DNA of 33,392 nucleotides from Octadecabacter sp. Its GTDB lineage: Bacteria > Pseudomonadota > Alphaproteobacteria > Rhodobacterales > Rhodobacteraceae. Below are positions 1 through 9,366 of the stretch, in pieces. The notes beneath the pieces are model-generated. The model ran no database searches. It saw nothing but the letters and a program-made list of their open reading frames with translations, and was not told the DNA's origin. The stretch is from contig JAGGNB010000174.1 of assembly GCA_017886375.1 (NCBI GenBank), positions 1-33,392 on the forward strand, in the 5' to 3' direction. The position numbers and the translations under genes are program-made. How positions within the stretch are numbered: position 1 is the stretch's first letter; the number at the start of each line of letters is the position of its first letter.

Positions 1-745
1 TAAACAAAGACGCACCAAGCAGCGCATCAAAGCGATCAAACAAGCCACCATGCCCCGGAATAAGTGTCGAACTGTCTTTCACACCTTGGCGTCGTTTCAG
101 CGCGCTTTCCGCAATATCACCCATTTGACCCGCAAAGCTCATCACGACGGACAGCAGGATAATGGTCCAGCTTGCATTCGTGAGCATGACAAAAATAACT
201 CCGACAAGTGCTGCGCCAATCCAGCCACCAATCGTGCCGCTCCATGTTTTTTTGGGGCTGATCGCGGGCCAGAATTTCGGCCCACCAATCGACTTACCTA
301 CAAAATATCCCGCAATATCAGTCACAACAACAATACTGACGAGCCAGATCAACCACGTGAATCCGAAATCAATCCGGAAGTGCACAAGTCCGTAACCCGC
401 AATTTGCACACCCAATGAGAAAATGAAAAACGTGATGCGTTCGCGTTTCAGCACAACCGCACCAATGATCGGCACCACAAGGAAGAGCCCAAGGAATTCA
501 TAGTTCTGCGCGCCACCAAAGACTTGCGCCGACAAGACTGACGCAACAGCAGCGGCCAACAACATGCCAGACGTCGGCGACGCCCCACGGATCATGATCC
601 AGCATTCCCAGACCATCACAGCGGTCACAAAAACGGCGAGCATCTGGAACCAGACCCCACCGACGATAATCGCACCAATTCCAATAACAGCCATCCACGC
701 GCCCGACGTCAGGCGCACTTTCAGATCATCCCAATCAGCAGCCAT
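1..745 (-). CDS. cdsA: Phosphatidate cytidylyltransferase, C-terminus cut by window edge
   Basis: This enzyme makes CDP-diacylglycerol from phosphatidate and CTP, the branch point for membrane phospholipids, and sits in the inner membrane. I translated the minus strand by hand. The frame is open for 248 codons from an ATG at 745 to the left edge and starts MAADWDDLKVRLTSG. Several hydrophobic segments are visible, and near the edge lies the CdsA family signature, ALKRRQGVKDSS followed by PGHGGLFDRFD, which carries the metal-binding Asp residues. The stop codon lies outside the window, but little should be missing because the signature is normally near the C-terminus. The start is 1 base beyond the uppS stop, with AAAGG just upstream, so the two genes are almost certainly co-transcribed and translationally coupled. 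Confidence 0.93.
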   Translation of the reverse strand, partial: MAADWDDLKVRLTSGAWMAVIGIGAIIVGGVWFQMLAVFVTAVMVWECWIMIRGASPTSGMLLAAAVASVLSAQVFGGAQNYEFLGLFLVVPIIGAVVLKRERITFFIFSLGVQIAGYGLVHFRIDFGFTWLIWLVSIVVVTDIAGYFVGKSIGGPKFWPAISPKKTWSGTIGGWIGAALVGVIFVMLTNASWTIILLSVVMSFAGQMGDIAESALKRRQGVKDSSTLIPGHGGLFDRFDALLGASLF

Positions 746-746
746 A

Positions 747-1490
747 TCAGACCTTTACCGCGCCAAAGCGGCGGTCGCGCGCCTTAAAACTGGTCAGGAC
801 CTTGGCGAAAACGTCCGGCGTGAAATCCGGCCAAAGGGTGTCGATAAATTCATATTCCGCGTAGGCCGATTGCCAAAGCAGGAAATTCGAAATCCGCGCT
901 TCGCCGCTGGTGCGGATCACCAAATCGGGGTCGGGCAGAAAGTATGTATCGAGGTATTTTGGCAAGGTCTCATCGCCAACATCCGCAGGCGAAAGCTTAT
1001 CTGCAGCCACATCATAGGCCAAACGGCGCGCAGCGCGCGTCACCTCGTCGCGACCACCATAGTTAATCGCAACCGTAAGGTGCACGCGGTCGTTTTGCGA
1101 TGTCAGCAGTTCCAGTTCATCCATCAGGCGCACCAGTTTATCGTCCAACCGGACACGGTCACCGATGAAGCGTACGCGAACGCCGTTCGCCAATAAATCA
1201 CGTGCTTCGCGTTGAATATAACGGCGGAACAGTTTCATCAGACCAGCCACTTCGGCCTGGGTCCGTTTCCAGTTTTCTGTCGAAAAAGCGAATATTGTTA
1301 AATATTTAACGCCCTCACCGGGGCATGCCTCAACGATTTCACGCACACGGCGCGCACCCGCATGGTGGCCAAACAAACGCGGCCGATTGCGCATCTGCGC
1401 CCAACGACCATTGCCATCCATTATGATTGCGACGTGATTTGGTCCGCCGCTGGTGTCTTTGGCCATATGTGTGGCCCCCGTTCTACTCAT
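747..1490 (-). CDS. uppS: Isoprenyl transferase (undecaprenyl diphosphate synthase)
   Basis: It condenses isopentenyl diphosphate onto farnesyl diphosphate to make the C55 lipid carrier for peptidoglycan and other envelope glycans. The cis-prenyltransferase motifs are all visible: HVAIIMDGNGRWA near the N-terminus with the catalytic Asp, FSTENWKR, NYGGRDE, and DPDLVIRTSGEARISNFLLW near the C-terminus. The length of 247 residues is normal. The start is uncertain: the ATG at 1490 has only a weak GGGG upstream, whereas the in-frame ATG eight codons later (1466) is preceded by a GGGGG run and would give a start MAKDTSGGPNHVAI closer to the usual family length. It lies 46 bp after frr and 1 bp before cdsA in the same operon. 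Confidence 0.96.
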   Translation of the reverse strand: MSRTGATHMAKDTSGGPNHVAIIMDGNGRWAQMRNRPRLFGHHAGARRVREIVEACPGEGVKYLTIFAFSTENWKRTQAEVAGLMKLFRRYIQREARDLLANGVRVRFIGDRVRLDDKLVRLMDELELLTSQNDRVHLTVAINYGGRDEVTRAARRLAYDVAADKLSPADVGDETLPKYLDTYFLPDPDLVIRTSGEARISNFLLWQSAYAEYEFIDTLWPDFTPDVFAKVLTSFKARDRRFGAVKV

Positions 1491-1536
1491 TCACGCCCCG
1501 AAACACAGGGGCTTTGGTCCGGCCCGCGACTGCGGA

Positions 1537-2100
1537 TCAGACTTGCATGATCTCTGCCTGCTTGATCTCAAGCTGGTCATCAACACGCTTAATATAGTCG
1601 TTGGTCAATTCCTGAACGGCGCCTTCCCAGAACTTCTGGTCGTCCTCTGACATGCCATCGTTCTTGGCTTTCTTGATCTGGTCCATTCCGTCACGGCGCA
1701 CGTTGCGGATCGAGACCCGCCCGTTTTCGGCGTAAGTACCGGCAACTTTGGTCAGCTGCGTGCGGCGTTCTTCGTTCAATTCAGGGATTGGCAGCATAAT
1801 GATCGTGCCGTTGAGCTGCGGATTGATCCCAAGGCCGCTCTCTCGGATGGCCTTTTCGACCTTACCAACAAGACCTTTGTCCCAGACATTGACTGTGACC
1901 ATGCGCGATTCCGGCACGTTGACGGTGCCAACTTGGTTGATCGGGGTTTGGGAGCCATAGGCGTCGACCATGATCGGTTCCAAAATCGATGCGGATGCAC
2001 GACCGGTCCGAAGGGACGCGAATTCAACGCGCAAATTGGCAATTGCCCCGTCCATTCGGCGGGTCAAATCGTCGGTATCAAGGATAAAATCATCTGACAT
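1537..2100 (-). CDS. frr: Ribosome recycling factor
   Basis: The 187-residue protein splits post-termination ribosomes together with EF-G. The whole sequence reads as RRF: an N-terminal helix, then [21 protein letters not shown], the [11 protein letters not shown] segment, an [10 protein letters not shown] loop, and the C-terminal long helices ending in a lysine- and glutamate-rich stretch. Length matches the family (about 185). It follows pyrH after a gap of 107 bp, longer than the other junctions of this operon. That gap holds an imperfect direct repeat, GCGTTCTACAC and GCGTTCTATAC, and a possible promoter (TTGTGC, 17-bp spacer, TCTATA), so frr-uppS-cdsA may also be transcribed from an internal promoter. 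The promoter reading is an inference. Confidence 0.97.
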   Translation of the reverse strand: MSDDFILDTDDLTRRMDGAIANLRVEFASLRTGRASASILEPIMVDAYGSQTPINQVGTVNVPESRMVTVNVWDKGLVGKVEKAIRESGLGINPQLNGTIIMLPIPELNEERRTQLTKVAGTYAENGRVSIRNVRRDGMDQIKKAKNDGMSEDDQKFWEGAVQELTNDYIKRVDDQLEIKQAEIMQV

Positions 2101-2207
2101 ATGTGCTGCTCTTTTCGAATTGTTTTGTTTGATATATCGTTAACGACACGCATTTGTATAGAACGCTGGTGTAGAACGCGCACAAGTTTGCCGATTTGGG
2201 GCTGAAT

Positions 2208-2933
2208 TTAGGCGCGCACTGTCGTCGATGTGCCTGTCCCGTCAAGGATCGCGCGAAACCCACCTGGTTCATCAAGGCTGAAGACGATGATTGGCAGGCT
2301 GTTTTCACGCGCCAACGCAATCGCGCTGGCATCCATCACACCAAGGTGCTGGGCCAACACTTCGTCGTAGGTGATTGTCTCATAGCGTTTAGCATCGTCG
2401 TATTTATTTGGGTCTTTGTCATACACGCCGTCAACTTTGGTACCCTTGAAAATCGCTTCGCAGGCCATTTCTGATGCCCGCAACGTCGCGGCAGTGTCCG
2501 TGGTGAAATACGGGTTACCAGTTCCGGCGGCAAAAATGCAGATCCGCTTCTTTTCCAAATGGCGCACAGCGCGGCGGCGAATGTAGGGTTCGGCGACTTC
2601 ATTCATTGTGATCGCAGAAATAACACGGGTGTGAATTTTCAGCCCTTCAAGGGCGGCCTGCATTGCCAGCGCATTCATCACCGTCGCCAACATGCCCATA
2701 TAGTCCGCCGTGGTGCGTTCCATTCCCTGCGCGGATCCTTGCAGCCCGCGAAAAATGTTGCCGCCGCCGATGACCATGCAAATCTCAACACCCATTTCTT
2801 GGACTGATTGAACTTCACGTGCGATGCGCTCGACGGTTGGCGGATGTAGGCCGTAGCCTTGATCGCCCATCAGGGCCTCACCGGAAATCTTCAGCATGAC
2901 CCTTTTATACGCTACTTTTTCGGGTTCAGGCAT
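2208..2933 (-). CDS. pyrH: UMP kinase
   Basis: It phosphorylates UMP to UDP in pyrimidine nucleotide synthesis; the bacterial enzyme is a hexamer of the amino acid kinase fold. Visible motifs are [14 protein letters not shown] at the N-terminus (phosphate-binding Lys), [10 protein letters not shown], the [19 protein letters not shown] helix typical of Pyr[13 protein letters not shown], and [10 protein letters not shown]. The length of 241 residues is standard. This is the first gene of the pyrH-frr-uppS-cdsA operon. Upstream there is no tsf or rpsB as in many bacteria; instead miaA is divergent, leaving less than 100 bp for both promoters. Confidence 0.97.
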   Translation of the reverse strand: MPEPEKVAYKRVMLKISGEALMGDQGYGLHPPTVERIAREVQSVQEMGVEICMVIGGGNIFRGLQGSAQGMERTTADYMGMLATVMNALAMQAALEGLKIHTRVISAITMNEVAEPYIRRRAVRHLEKKRICIFAAGTGNPYFTTDTAATLRASEMACEAIFKGTKVDGVYDKDPNKYDDAKRYETITYDEVLAQHLGVMDASAIALARENSLPIIVFSLDEPGGFRAILDGTGTSTTVRA

Positions 2934-3027
2934 GACAGGCTCCAGTGCTACTTTGCGTTCTGCATAAAATGTCGCAAAAGGGGCTCGGGTGCAACGTCAA
3001 ATGGGGCGTTGTGCAATGGGACAACTG

Positions 3028-3930
3028 ATGATTGAACTCTCGCAAATTCACCCCGACAAACCGGTGCTGATCTATGGGCCGACCGCGTCGGGCAAATCCG
3101 GTCTGGCTTTGGAGATCGCGCAGCGTCAAGGCGGTGTGATCGTCAACGCCGATGCGTTGCAGGCTTATCAGGGCTGGCCGATCTTGACAGCACAACCAAG
3201 TGCCGCGGATTTGGACCGCGCACCGCATCACCTTTATGGCCACCTTGCGTTTGATGCACCCTATTCTGTTGGCGATTGGCTGCGCGATGTCGCGCCGTTT
3301 GTGAAACGGCCACATCCCGCGGGGGAACGGCCAATCATTGTTGGCGGCACCGGGCTTTACTTTACTGCGCTGACCGAAGGGCTGGCCGAAATCCCGCCAA
3401 CCCCTGCCGGTATCAGGGCCAAAGCCGATGCAATCCCCCTGCCCGATCTGGTGTCCGCACTCGATCCTGCGACTGCCGCTGGCCTTGATCTAAACAATCG
3501 CGCCCGCGTGCAGCGCGCGTGGGAAGTGCAGCAAACGACAGGACGCACAATTCGCGACTGGCAAGATGCAACGCCGCCGCCGCTTTTGGCGTTGGAGGAG
3601 TGTAGCGCGCTTGCGTTGATGCCCGACGTGGACTGGCTGAACGCACGGATCGCGCAGCGGTTTGATATGATGATGGACGCGGGTGCGGTGGCCGAAGCAG
3701 AATCGATGTGGGCAAGATGGGACCCTCTCGCCCCGTCATCCAAAGCCATCGGCGCTGCAGAAATGATTCAGCTGTTGGAGGGCGATATCACCCCCGATTC
3801 GGCACGCGAGGCGATCATCATTGCCACACGACAGTATGCCAAACGACAACGCACTTGGCTGCGGTCCCGCATGAAGCGGTGGCAGATTATTGCACTACCA
3901 GATGTTGATGATGTCACTTTATCCACATAA
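3028..3930 (+). CDS. miaA: tRNA dimethylallyltransferase
   Basis: It transfers a dimethylallyl group to N6 of A37 in tRNAs that read codons starting with U. The P-loop GPTASGKS lies near the N-terminus, followed by [19 protein letters not shown], a version of the family motif with the catalytic Asp, then [27 protein letters not shown] and a C-terminal [12 protein letters not shown] helix that contacts tRNA. I chose the ATG at 3028 ([15 protein letters not shown]) because it puts the P-loop at the usual distance from the N-terminus, giving 300 residues. The frame continues upstream to an ATG at 3016 and a GTG at 2989; the GTG has a better AAGGGG ribosome site, so a 313-residue form is possible. 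Confidence 0.95.
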   Translation: MIELSQIHPDKPVLIYGPTASGKSGLALEIAQRQGGVIVNADALQAYQGWPILTAQPSAADLDRAPHHLYGHLAFDAPYSVGDWLRDVAPFVKRPHPAGERPIIVGGTGLYFTALTEGLAEIPPTPAGIRAKADAIPLPDLVSALDPATAAGLDLNNRARVQRAWEVQQTTGRTIRDWQDATPPPLLALEECSALALMPDVDWLNARIAQRFDMMMDAGAVAEAESMWARWDPLAPSSKAIGAAEMIQLLEGDITPDSAREAIIIATRQYAKRQRTWLRSRMKRWQIIALPDVDDVTLST

Positions 3931-4000
3931 ATTTGGTTGATTTAGATATATATTCCAGCAAAATTGTCTAAATAGAACAAAAATCAGGACTTGAACCCCA

Positions 4001-4819
4001 ATGATGAGCGATCCGCAAAACCGCCTCGCGTTGACGTCGATCGGCCAGAACGCGGGTCATGGTCGCTGGCGCACCGAGACGATGCGCTCTCACACCTCCC
4101 CGCGCCTGATTTTTGTCGGGCGCGGTCAGGGGCGTATCACCGTGTCCGGTCTGACCAGCGGTTACGGCGCCAACAACCTGATCTATATTCCCGCTGGAAC
4201 CATGTATGGATTTGAGGTTGGCCAGACCGTGTTTGGCGTGATGCTGACAATCCCGTCCGCTATGGCAACCGAATGGCCACTGGTTCCGGTTCATCTGCGC
4301 CTGCGCGATGTTGCCGTGCAAAAAGAATTGGCCGGACAGATGGAGGCATTGGAACGCGAATTGAAATCGACCCAGTTGGGCCAGTCCCGCGCCGCCCACT
4401 ATCAGCTTGGCCTTTTGTCGATCTTCTTTGAACGTCAATTGGCGCTACGGCCGGAAACGACGGTGGATGCCCGCGCCAATACCGCCGCAGCCCGATTGGT
4501 GGCGGCCTATACCGACCTGATTGAACGCGACTACCACCAACATGCGCGGGTCGCGGATTATGCCGCCAATCTTGGTGTCACGCCGACTCACCTTACGCGC
4601 TGTTGCAAGCAGACAAGCGGAAAATCCGCACTGTCCCTTCTGAATGGCCGAATCCTGTTTGAGGCGCGGGTACTGCTGCGCGACGGAAAAACGCCGGTTC
4701 GACAGATCGCAGGCGATCTTGGATTTGGGTCTGCCGCCTATTTTTCCCGCGCATTTCAAGCCCACACAGGTCTGACGCCGTCGCAGTTTCGCAAAAAAGG
4801 CCCGCTTGTTCAGGCCTGA
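4001..4819 (+). CDS. AraC-family transcriptional regulator
   Basis: A 272-residue regulator. The C-terminal 100 residues form the double helix-turn-helix of AraC/XylS proteins: HARVADYAANLGVTPTHLTRCCKQ for the first motif and PVRQIAGDLGFGSAAYFSRAF followed by TGLTPSQFRK for the second, which is the family signature. The N-terminal half looks like a cupin-type ligand domain (RGQGRITVSG, NNLIYIPAGTMYGFEV). The ligand is unknown. It reads toward the ABC importer genes on the same strand, ending about 250 bp before the binding-protein start, so it is a natural candidate for their regulator. AGGA lies upstream of the start, and a second ATG follows immediately at 4004. Confidence 0.93.
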   Translation: MMSDPQNRLALTSIGQNAGHGRWRTETMRSHTSPRLIFVGRGQGRITVSGLTSGYGANNLIYIPAGTMYGFEVGQTVFGVMLTIPSAMATEWPLVPVHLRLRDVAVQKELAGQMEALERELKSTQLGQSRAAHYQLGLLSIFFERQLALRPETTVDARANTAAARLVAAYTDLIERDYHQHARVADYAANLGVTPTHLTRCCKQTSGKSALSLLNGRILFEARVLLRDGKTPVRQIAGDLGFGSAAYFSRAFQAHTGLTPSQFRKKGPLVQA

Positions 4820-4881
4820 AATGATGCTCTATCAGTCGTTTACGCTGCAGTGCAGAAACACATCCGTTCGCCCTGTGGCCA

Positions 4882-4908
4882 ATTTGCGACGTCGAAAACG
4901 TCGCAAAT
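4882..4908. repeat. Perfect 11-bp inverted repeat with 5-bp spacer, possible operator
   Basis: The arms are ATTTGCGACGT (4882-4892) and ACGTCGCAAAT (4898-4908), exact reverse complements, with spacer CGAAA. It lies 62 bp after the AraC-family gene and about 160 bp before the binding-protein start. No T-run follows on either strand, so an intrinsic terminator is unlikely. A dimeric repressor or activator site, or an RNA hairpin in a leader, fits better. The rest of 4820-5070 shows no other clear element apart from a loosely spaced TTGACC near 4934. Confidence 0.6.
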
Positions 4909-5070
4909 GTGATGGAACTTGCCGATTACAGCCGTTGACCGCAGTGAAAAAACTCTGCCCTAATGTGAACTCTTGTGGGGGGCATGATGAATGAGCGGAC
5001 GCAAACGACGTTCGCCGCCTTTGCCAAACACCTCGCTAATAATAAAAACGTGTCATCAGGGAGAACACGC

Positions 5071-6738
5071 ATGACCGATAAAACACTCACAGGCGCACCG
5101 CTGCATCCTGCAGTCGGCATCTATGTGAAAGACGCCAACGCCGGCAAACTGAGCCGTCGCGAATTCATCACACGCACGACTGCCCTCGGCGTTACGTCCG
5201 CTGCTGCATACGGTCTTTTGGGTCTGACCCAGCCAGCCGCCGCTGCAGGCCACGCCCAACAAGGCGGCACATTGCGCGTCTCGATGTCCGTCTATGCGTT
5301 GAAAGATCCACGCACATATGACTGGTCGGAAATCGCACACGTGTCATCGGGTTGGCTGGAATACCTCGTTGAATACAACTCCGACGGTTCGTTCGAGCCA
5401 ATGTTGTTGTCCAGCTGGGAAGTCAGCGCTGACGCTAAGACATACACATTGAAGGTCCGGGAAGGCGTTAAGTGGAACAATGGCGACGATTTCACAGCCG
5501 AAGACGTTGCGCGCAACATCGCTGGCTGGTGTGATAAAGCTGTTGAAGGCAACTCTATGGCGGGTCGTTTCGCTGTTCTGGTTGACGAAGCCACAGGTCA
5601 GGCCCTTGAGGGTTCCATCGAAGTTGTCGACGCGACAACCGTAAAGTTGAACCTGCCAGCACCTGACATTTCGCTGATTGCAGGCATGTCCGATTATCCG
5701 GCTGCCATTACCCATGCGTCCAACAATGTCGAAGATATGATGTCCACGCCAATCGGCACAGGCCCCTACACGCCCGAGCAAATCGATGCCGGCATCAAAG
5801 CTGTCAACGTTCGCAACGAAGGCCATGAATGGTGGGGCTACGCCGCCGGCAAAGGCGCGTACCTCGATCGCATCGAATGGGTCGATTACGGCACAGACCC
5901 GTCCTCGACTGCAGCCGCAGTTGCATCCGATGAGATCGATATGATCTACGAGACAATCAGCGACTTCGTCGATGTGATCGACGGTCTTGGCTGGGAACGC
6001 TCGGAGATTGCATCGGCTGCGACGATCGTTGTTCGTCCCAACCAGCTTGCCGAAGTCGACGGTATGAAACCCTACGAGGACGTGCGCGTGCGTAAAGCCA
6101 TCGCCATGGCCGTCAGCAATGACATCTGCCTTGAGCTTGGGTACGGCGGTCGCGGCCTTGCGGCACGTAACCAGCACGTAGGTTCAATGCACCCTGAATG
6201 GTCCGACGTTCCGGGCACGCCATTTGATCCGGAAGGTGCGCTTGCGTTGCTGACCGAAGCGGGCATGCAGGACTACGAATTCGAATTGATTTCGATTGAT
6301 GATAGCTGGCTGCGCAACACGAACGACGCTGTCGCAGCACAGATGCGCGACGCAGGTTTCAACGTGAAGCGCACAATCATTCCGGGTTCTACGTTCTGGA
6401 ACGACTGGACGAAGTATCCGTTCTCCTCCACCAACTGGAACCACCGTCCACTGGGCGTCCAGATCCTTGGCCTTGCTTACCGTTCCGGTGAAGCATGGAA
6501 CGAATCCGGCTTCGCAAACGCCGAGTTCGACGCCTTGCTGGATGAGGCAAACGGTATCGCTGATGCAGATGCACGCAGCGTCGTGATGGCGAAGATGCAG
6601 GCGATCATGGTCGATGAAGGCGTGACGATCCAGCCGTACTGGCGCTCGATCTATCGCCACGCCCGTCCGGGTCTGGTCGGCTGGGATATGCACATCGCGT
6701 ACCTGCCACAGTACTACAAGATAGGCTTCGCAGCCTAA
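5071..6738 (+). CDS. Peptide-type ABC transporter substrate-binding protein (family 5), Tat-exported
   Basis: Periplasmic binding protein of 555 residues for an importer of the dipeptide/oligopeptide class (SBP_bac_5). The N-terminus has a twin-arginine signal, [14 protein letters not shown] followed by a hydrophobic stretch and an alanine-rich cleavage region. The family pattern is visible: GGTLRVS after the signal, [46 protein letters not shown], and [10 protein letters not shown] later. I chose the ATG at 5071 because AGGGAG lies 7 bp upstream and the Tat motif is then properly placed; the frame extends to 4975 but that stretch lacks export features. The true substrate cannot be told from sequence. 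Permease and ATPase genes follow on the same strand. Confidence 0.93.
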   Translation: MTDKTLTGAPLHPAVGIYVKDANAGKLSRREFITRTTALGVTSAAAYGLLGLTQPAAAAGHAQQGGTLRVSMSVYALKDPRTYDWSEIAHVSSGWLEYLVEYNSDGSFEPMLLSSWEVSADAKTYTLKVREGVKWNNGDDFTAEDVARNIAGWCDKAVEGNSMAGRFAVLVDEATGQALEGSIEVVDATTVKLNLPAPDISLIAGMSDYPAAITHASNNVEDMMSTPIGTGPYTPEQIDAGIKAVNVRNEGHEWWGYAAGKGAYLDRIEWVDYGTDPSSTAAAVASDEIDMIYETISDFVDVIDGLGWERSEIASAATIVVRPNQLAEVDGMKPYEDVRVRKAIAMAVSNDICLELGYGGRGLAARNQHVGSMHPEWSDVPGTPFDPEGALALLTEAGMQDYEFELISIDDSWLRNTNDAVAAQMRDAGFNVKRTIIPGSTFWNDWTKYPFSSTNWNHRPLGVQILGLAYRSGEAWNESGFANAEFDALLDEANGIADADARSVVMAKMQAIMVDEGVTIQPYWRSIYRHARPGLVGWDMHIAYLPQYYKIGFAA

Positions 6739-6752
6739 ACACGATGACTTTG

Positions 6753-6780
6753 AGGGCCGCCCGATCACTCGGGCGGCCCT
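6753..6780 (+). terminator. Strong intercistronic hairpin between binding protein and permease
   Basis: A 12-bp perfect stem, AGGGCCGCCCGA paired with TCGGGCGGCCCT, encloses the 4-base loop TCAC, and TTTC follows. It lies 14 bp after the binding-protein stop and 65 bp before the permease start. The short T-run suggests partial termination or protection of the 3' end of the upstream message, which would raise binding protein over membrane components. That role is inferred from similar arrangements in other importer operons. Confidence 0.7.
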
Positions 6781-6845
6781 TTCCGCATACCGAATAGCAA
6801 AGACTGCGCGGCACGAACCGCGCGGCATAGCCAACAGGGACTTCT

Positions 6846-7895
6846 ATGGGACTGTTCATTCTGCGCCGCCTCGGATTGATGATACTTACGGCTTTGTGCC
6901 TGACCTTCATCGTCTTTTGGCTTACCAACCTTTTGCCGAACCTCGAAAAACTCGCCAAAACCCAAGGCAACGCCCGCATGTCGGACGAAGCCGTGGTAAG
7001 CTGGCTTGAGAACCGTGGATACGGGCAACCCACATTGATCAAATACGGTGAATGGCTTGGTGTGTTGCCCGGCTACGTGATCGAAGGTCAGGATGGTACC
7101 GTGCGTGCACGCTGTGCTCCGATAGGCGCCGAGGTCGATGATACCACACCCGCATTCTGCGGCGTGCTTCAAGGTGACTGGGGGCAATCCACGGTCTTTA
7201 GGAACCCTGTCAGCGAAATTATTGCCACACGGCTTGGCCTGACGGGTAAGTTGATGGGCTTTGTTTTGCTTCTCATGATCCCGGGCGCACTGATTATTGG
7301 TGTGCTGGCGGGGATGCGTGAAGGGTCACGGCTTGATCGTGGTCTGTCAACGGTATCTATCATGTCGACGGCGACGCCTGAATATGTGTCCGGTGTTGTT
7401 CTGATCGCTGTTTTTGCCACCCCGACGTTCGGGATGCAATTTTTCAAAGGCACCGCGACAAGCGCCATGGAAAATGCCACCTTCGAGAACTTCCTTTTGC
7501 CTGTCGTGACAATCGCGCTTTATGGCATGGGCTATATCGCCCGTATGACCCGCGCATCCATGACCGAAGTGATGACCGCGCAGTACGTCCGCACCGCCCG
7601 CCTTAAGGGTGTGAGTTTTACCAACATTGTCATGAAACACGCCCTGCGCAACGCATTGATCGCACCGTTTACGGTTATCATGTTGCAAGTGCCGTGGCTG
7701 CTCAACGGCGTTGTGATTGTCGAAACCTTGTTCAACTACAAAGGCTTCGGTTGGACGCTTGTACAGGCGGCCTCGAACAATGACATCGAATTGCTTTTAG
7801 GCGTCTCGGTGGTCTCGGTGTTTGTGGTGCTCTTCACGCAGCTGATTTCCGACATCGGCTATGTGTTCTTGAACCCACGCATTCGCATCTCATAA
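6846..7895 (+). CDS. ABC transporter permease, DppB type, with an enlarged periplasmic loop
   Basis: Inner-membrane channel subunit of 349 residues. It begins with the typical FILRRLGLMILTALCLTFIVFWL first membrane segment; the central part has IPGALIIGVLAGM, TPEYVSGVVLIAVF and the EAA cytoplasmic loop that contacts the ATPase (VRTARLKGVSFTNIVMKH, ALRNALI). GDWGQS matches the family GDxGxS motif. Between the first segment and that motif is a longer than usual insert, roughly residues 35-110, with a Cys pair (RARCAP and FCGVL) that could form a disulfide in the periplasm. CAGGGA precedes the start. The gene ends 12 bp before the second permease. Confidence 0.93.
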   Translation: MGLFILRRLGLMILTALCLTFIVFWLTNLLPNLEKLAKTQGNARMSDEAVVSWLENRGYGQPTLIKYGEWLGVLPGYVIEGQDGTVRARCAPIGAEVDDTTPAFCGVLQGDWGQSTVFRNPVSEIIATRLGLTGKLMGFVLLLMIPGALIIGVLAGMREGSRLDRGLSTVSIMSTATPEYVSGVVLIAVFATPTFGMQFFKGTATSAMENATFENFLLPVVTIALYGMGYIARMTRASMTEVMTAQYVRTARLKGVSFTNIVMKHALRNALIAPFTVIMLQVPWLLNGVVIVETLFNYKGFGWTLVQAASNNDIELLLGVSVVSVFVVLFTQLISDIGYVFLNPRIRIS

Positions 7896-7907
7896 AGGAG
7901 CCGATCA

Positions 7908-9362
7908 ATGGAAGAACTGTCTTGGACCGGCTCCTTCGGGAGCACCCTCATCCCCGCCATCACTATCGCATCTGCGGTGTTTTTGGCTGGCGTCATCTTG
8001 CAACTCGTCATGGGCTTCTTTGCGCCCGAGGTGAAACTGCAAGCCAATACCGACGGCACGCTGCAATCGCGCGGCGGCCTGCTTGGGCAACTTGAAAAGA
8101 TCAACGGTCAGGTGTTTACGCTGATCGTTCTGCTTGGCGCAGCGATCATCGTTGTGTCTTGGTTCATGCCCTACGGCAAAGCCGGAATTCTAGGCGAGAT
8201 CATCAAACGCTTCTTGCCAGTTTGGATTGCCTTGATCGTCACCTTCGCGCTGTCGATCACCTTCAAACGCAAGCTTGGCCTTTATGGTAAGTTGTTTGAC
8301 AGCACGATCGGCATGATTGGCTTTGCACTGGTGATGTTCTGGGTCTTTACGTCGATCTTTGTCGGCGTGTTCGACCTGATCGCAACCCATGATCCTTTGC
8401 AGCAAATCTCAGGCATCAAGAACAAGACACCGGGCTTCCCGGTTCCGGACGGGCAAGACGCGGACTTTTACCCGCATTACCTTTTGGGCGGCGATAACCT
8501 TGCACGCGATATCTTTAGCCGCGTGGTCCACGGGTCGGTGATTGTTATGCTCATCGCGCCACTGGCCACCGTCTTTGCCTTTATGGTCGGCATCACCTTG
8601 GGCCTGCCCGCTGGCTATCATGGCGGAAAGCTCGACACGTTCTTGTCGTTCGTTGCCAACCTGATCCTCGCCTTCCCTGTCATCTTGCTGTTCTACCTGC
8701 TGGTGACACCGGAAATTGTCGCGACGGGTTTGCCGAACTTCATGGGCGCGTTTTTGTTCATCTTCCCGCTGATCTTCTGCGGCGTGCTGATCAATTCGCG
8801 CTACAAAACCCAAGGCAGCAAAAACACTTTGTATCTGGCCATCGTCTTGGTTCCACTGGTGCTGATCTATCTCATGGTCATCAGCGACACCGCGAGCCCG
8901 CTGGTCGTCTGGCCACCGGCGCTTGATTTCATCGCCATCCCAAGCGGGATCCTTGTGGTGTTCGTGTCAGTGGTCTTTGTGAACTCGCCAACAGTGTTTC
9001 GTATCGTGCGCGGATTGGCACTCGACATCAAAACCCGCGACTACGTGGCAGCGGCGCAAACGCGCGGCGAAGGCACGTGGTACATCATGCTGTGGGAAAT
9101 TCTGCCCAACGCACGTGGCCCGCTGATCGTCGATTTCTGTCTGCGCATCGGCTACACAACGATCCTGCTCGGCACTTTGGGCTTCTTTGGCCTTGGTCTG
9201 CCACCTGAAAGCCCCGACTGGGGCAGCACGATCAATGAGGGTCGCAAACTGTTGTTGATCTACGCGCACCCTGCCCTGCCACCTGCGATCGCGCTGCTGT
9301 CGCTGGTACTCGGTCTCAACCTTCTCGCAGACGGTCTGCGTGAAGAAAGCTTGAAGGATTAA
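7908..9362 (+). CDS. ABC transporter permease, DppC type, unusually long (484 residues)
   Basis: Second channel subunit of the importer. The DppC core is clear: HYLLGGDNLARDIFSRVVHGSVIVML, the EAA loop TRDYVAAAQTRGEGTWYIMLWEILPNARGP, and the closing FFGLGLPPESPDWGSTINEGRKLL. Family members are usually about 280-310 residues. Here about 125 extra residues with three predicted membrane segments precede the canonical first segment, and about 80 further residues with two hydrophobic stretches are inserted between AFPVILLFYLLVTP and GILVVFVSVVFVNSP. AAGGAG 8 bp before the ATG supports the start. It is followed after 4 bp by the ATPase gene. Confidence 0.92.
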   Translation: MEELSWTGSFGSTLIPAITIASAVFLAGVILQLVMGFFAPEVKLQANTDGTLQSRGGLLGQLEKINGQVFTLIVLLGAAIIVVSWFMPYGKAGILGEIIKRFLPVWIALIVTFALSITFKRKLGLYGKLFDSTIGMIGFALVMFWVFTSIFVGVFDLIATHDPLQQISGIKNKTPGFPVPDGQDADFYPHYLLGGDNLARDIFSRVVHGSVIVMLIAPLATVFAFMVGITLGLPAGYHGGKLDTFLSFVANLILAFPVILLFYLLVTPEIVATGLPNFMGAFLFIFPLIFCGVLINSRYKTQGSKNTLYLAIVLVPLVLIYLMVISDTASPLVVWPPALDFIAIPSGILVVFVSVVFVNSPTVFRIVRGLALDIKTRDYVAAAQTRGEGTWYIMLWEILPNARGPLIVDFCLRIGYTTILLGTLGFFGLGLPPESPDWGSTINEGRKLLLIYAHPALPPAIALLSLVLGLNLLADGLREESLKD

Positions 9363-9366
9363 TCTC

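Noticed and set aside
2101-2207. GTTC direct repeat resembling an alphaproteobacterial SOS box
   Set aside because: The two GTTC elements are separated by 9 bases, not the 7 expected for GTTC-N7-GTTC.
4975-5070. Longer N-terminus of the ABC binding protein from 4975
   Set aside because: The added residues have no export signal, and the Tat motif and AGGGAG ribosome site fit the ATG at 5071.
5344-6177. 277-codon minus-strand ORF
   Set aside because: Shadow of the ABC binding protein gene, with no ribosome site or domain.
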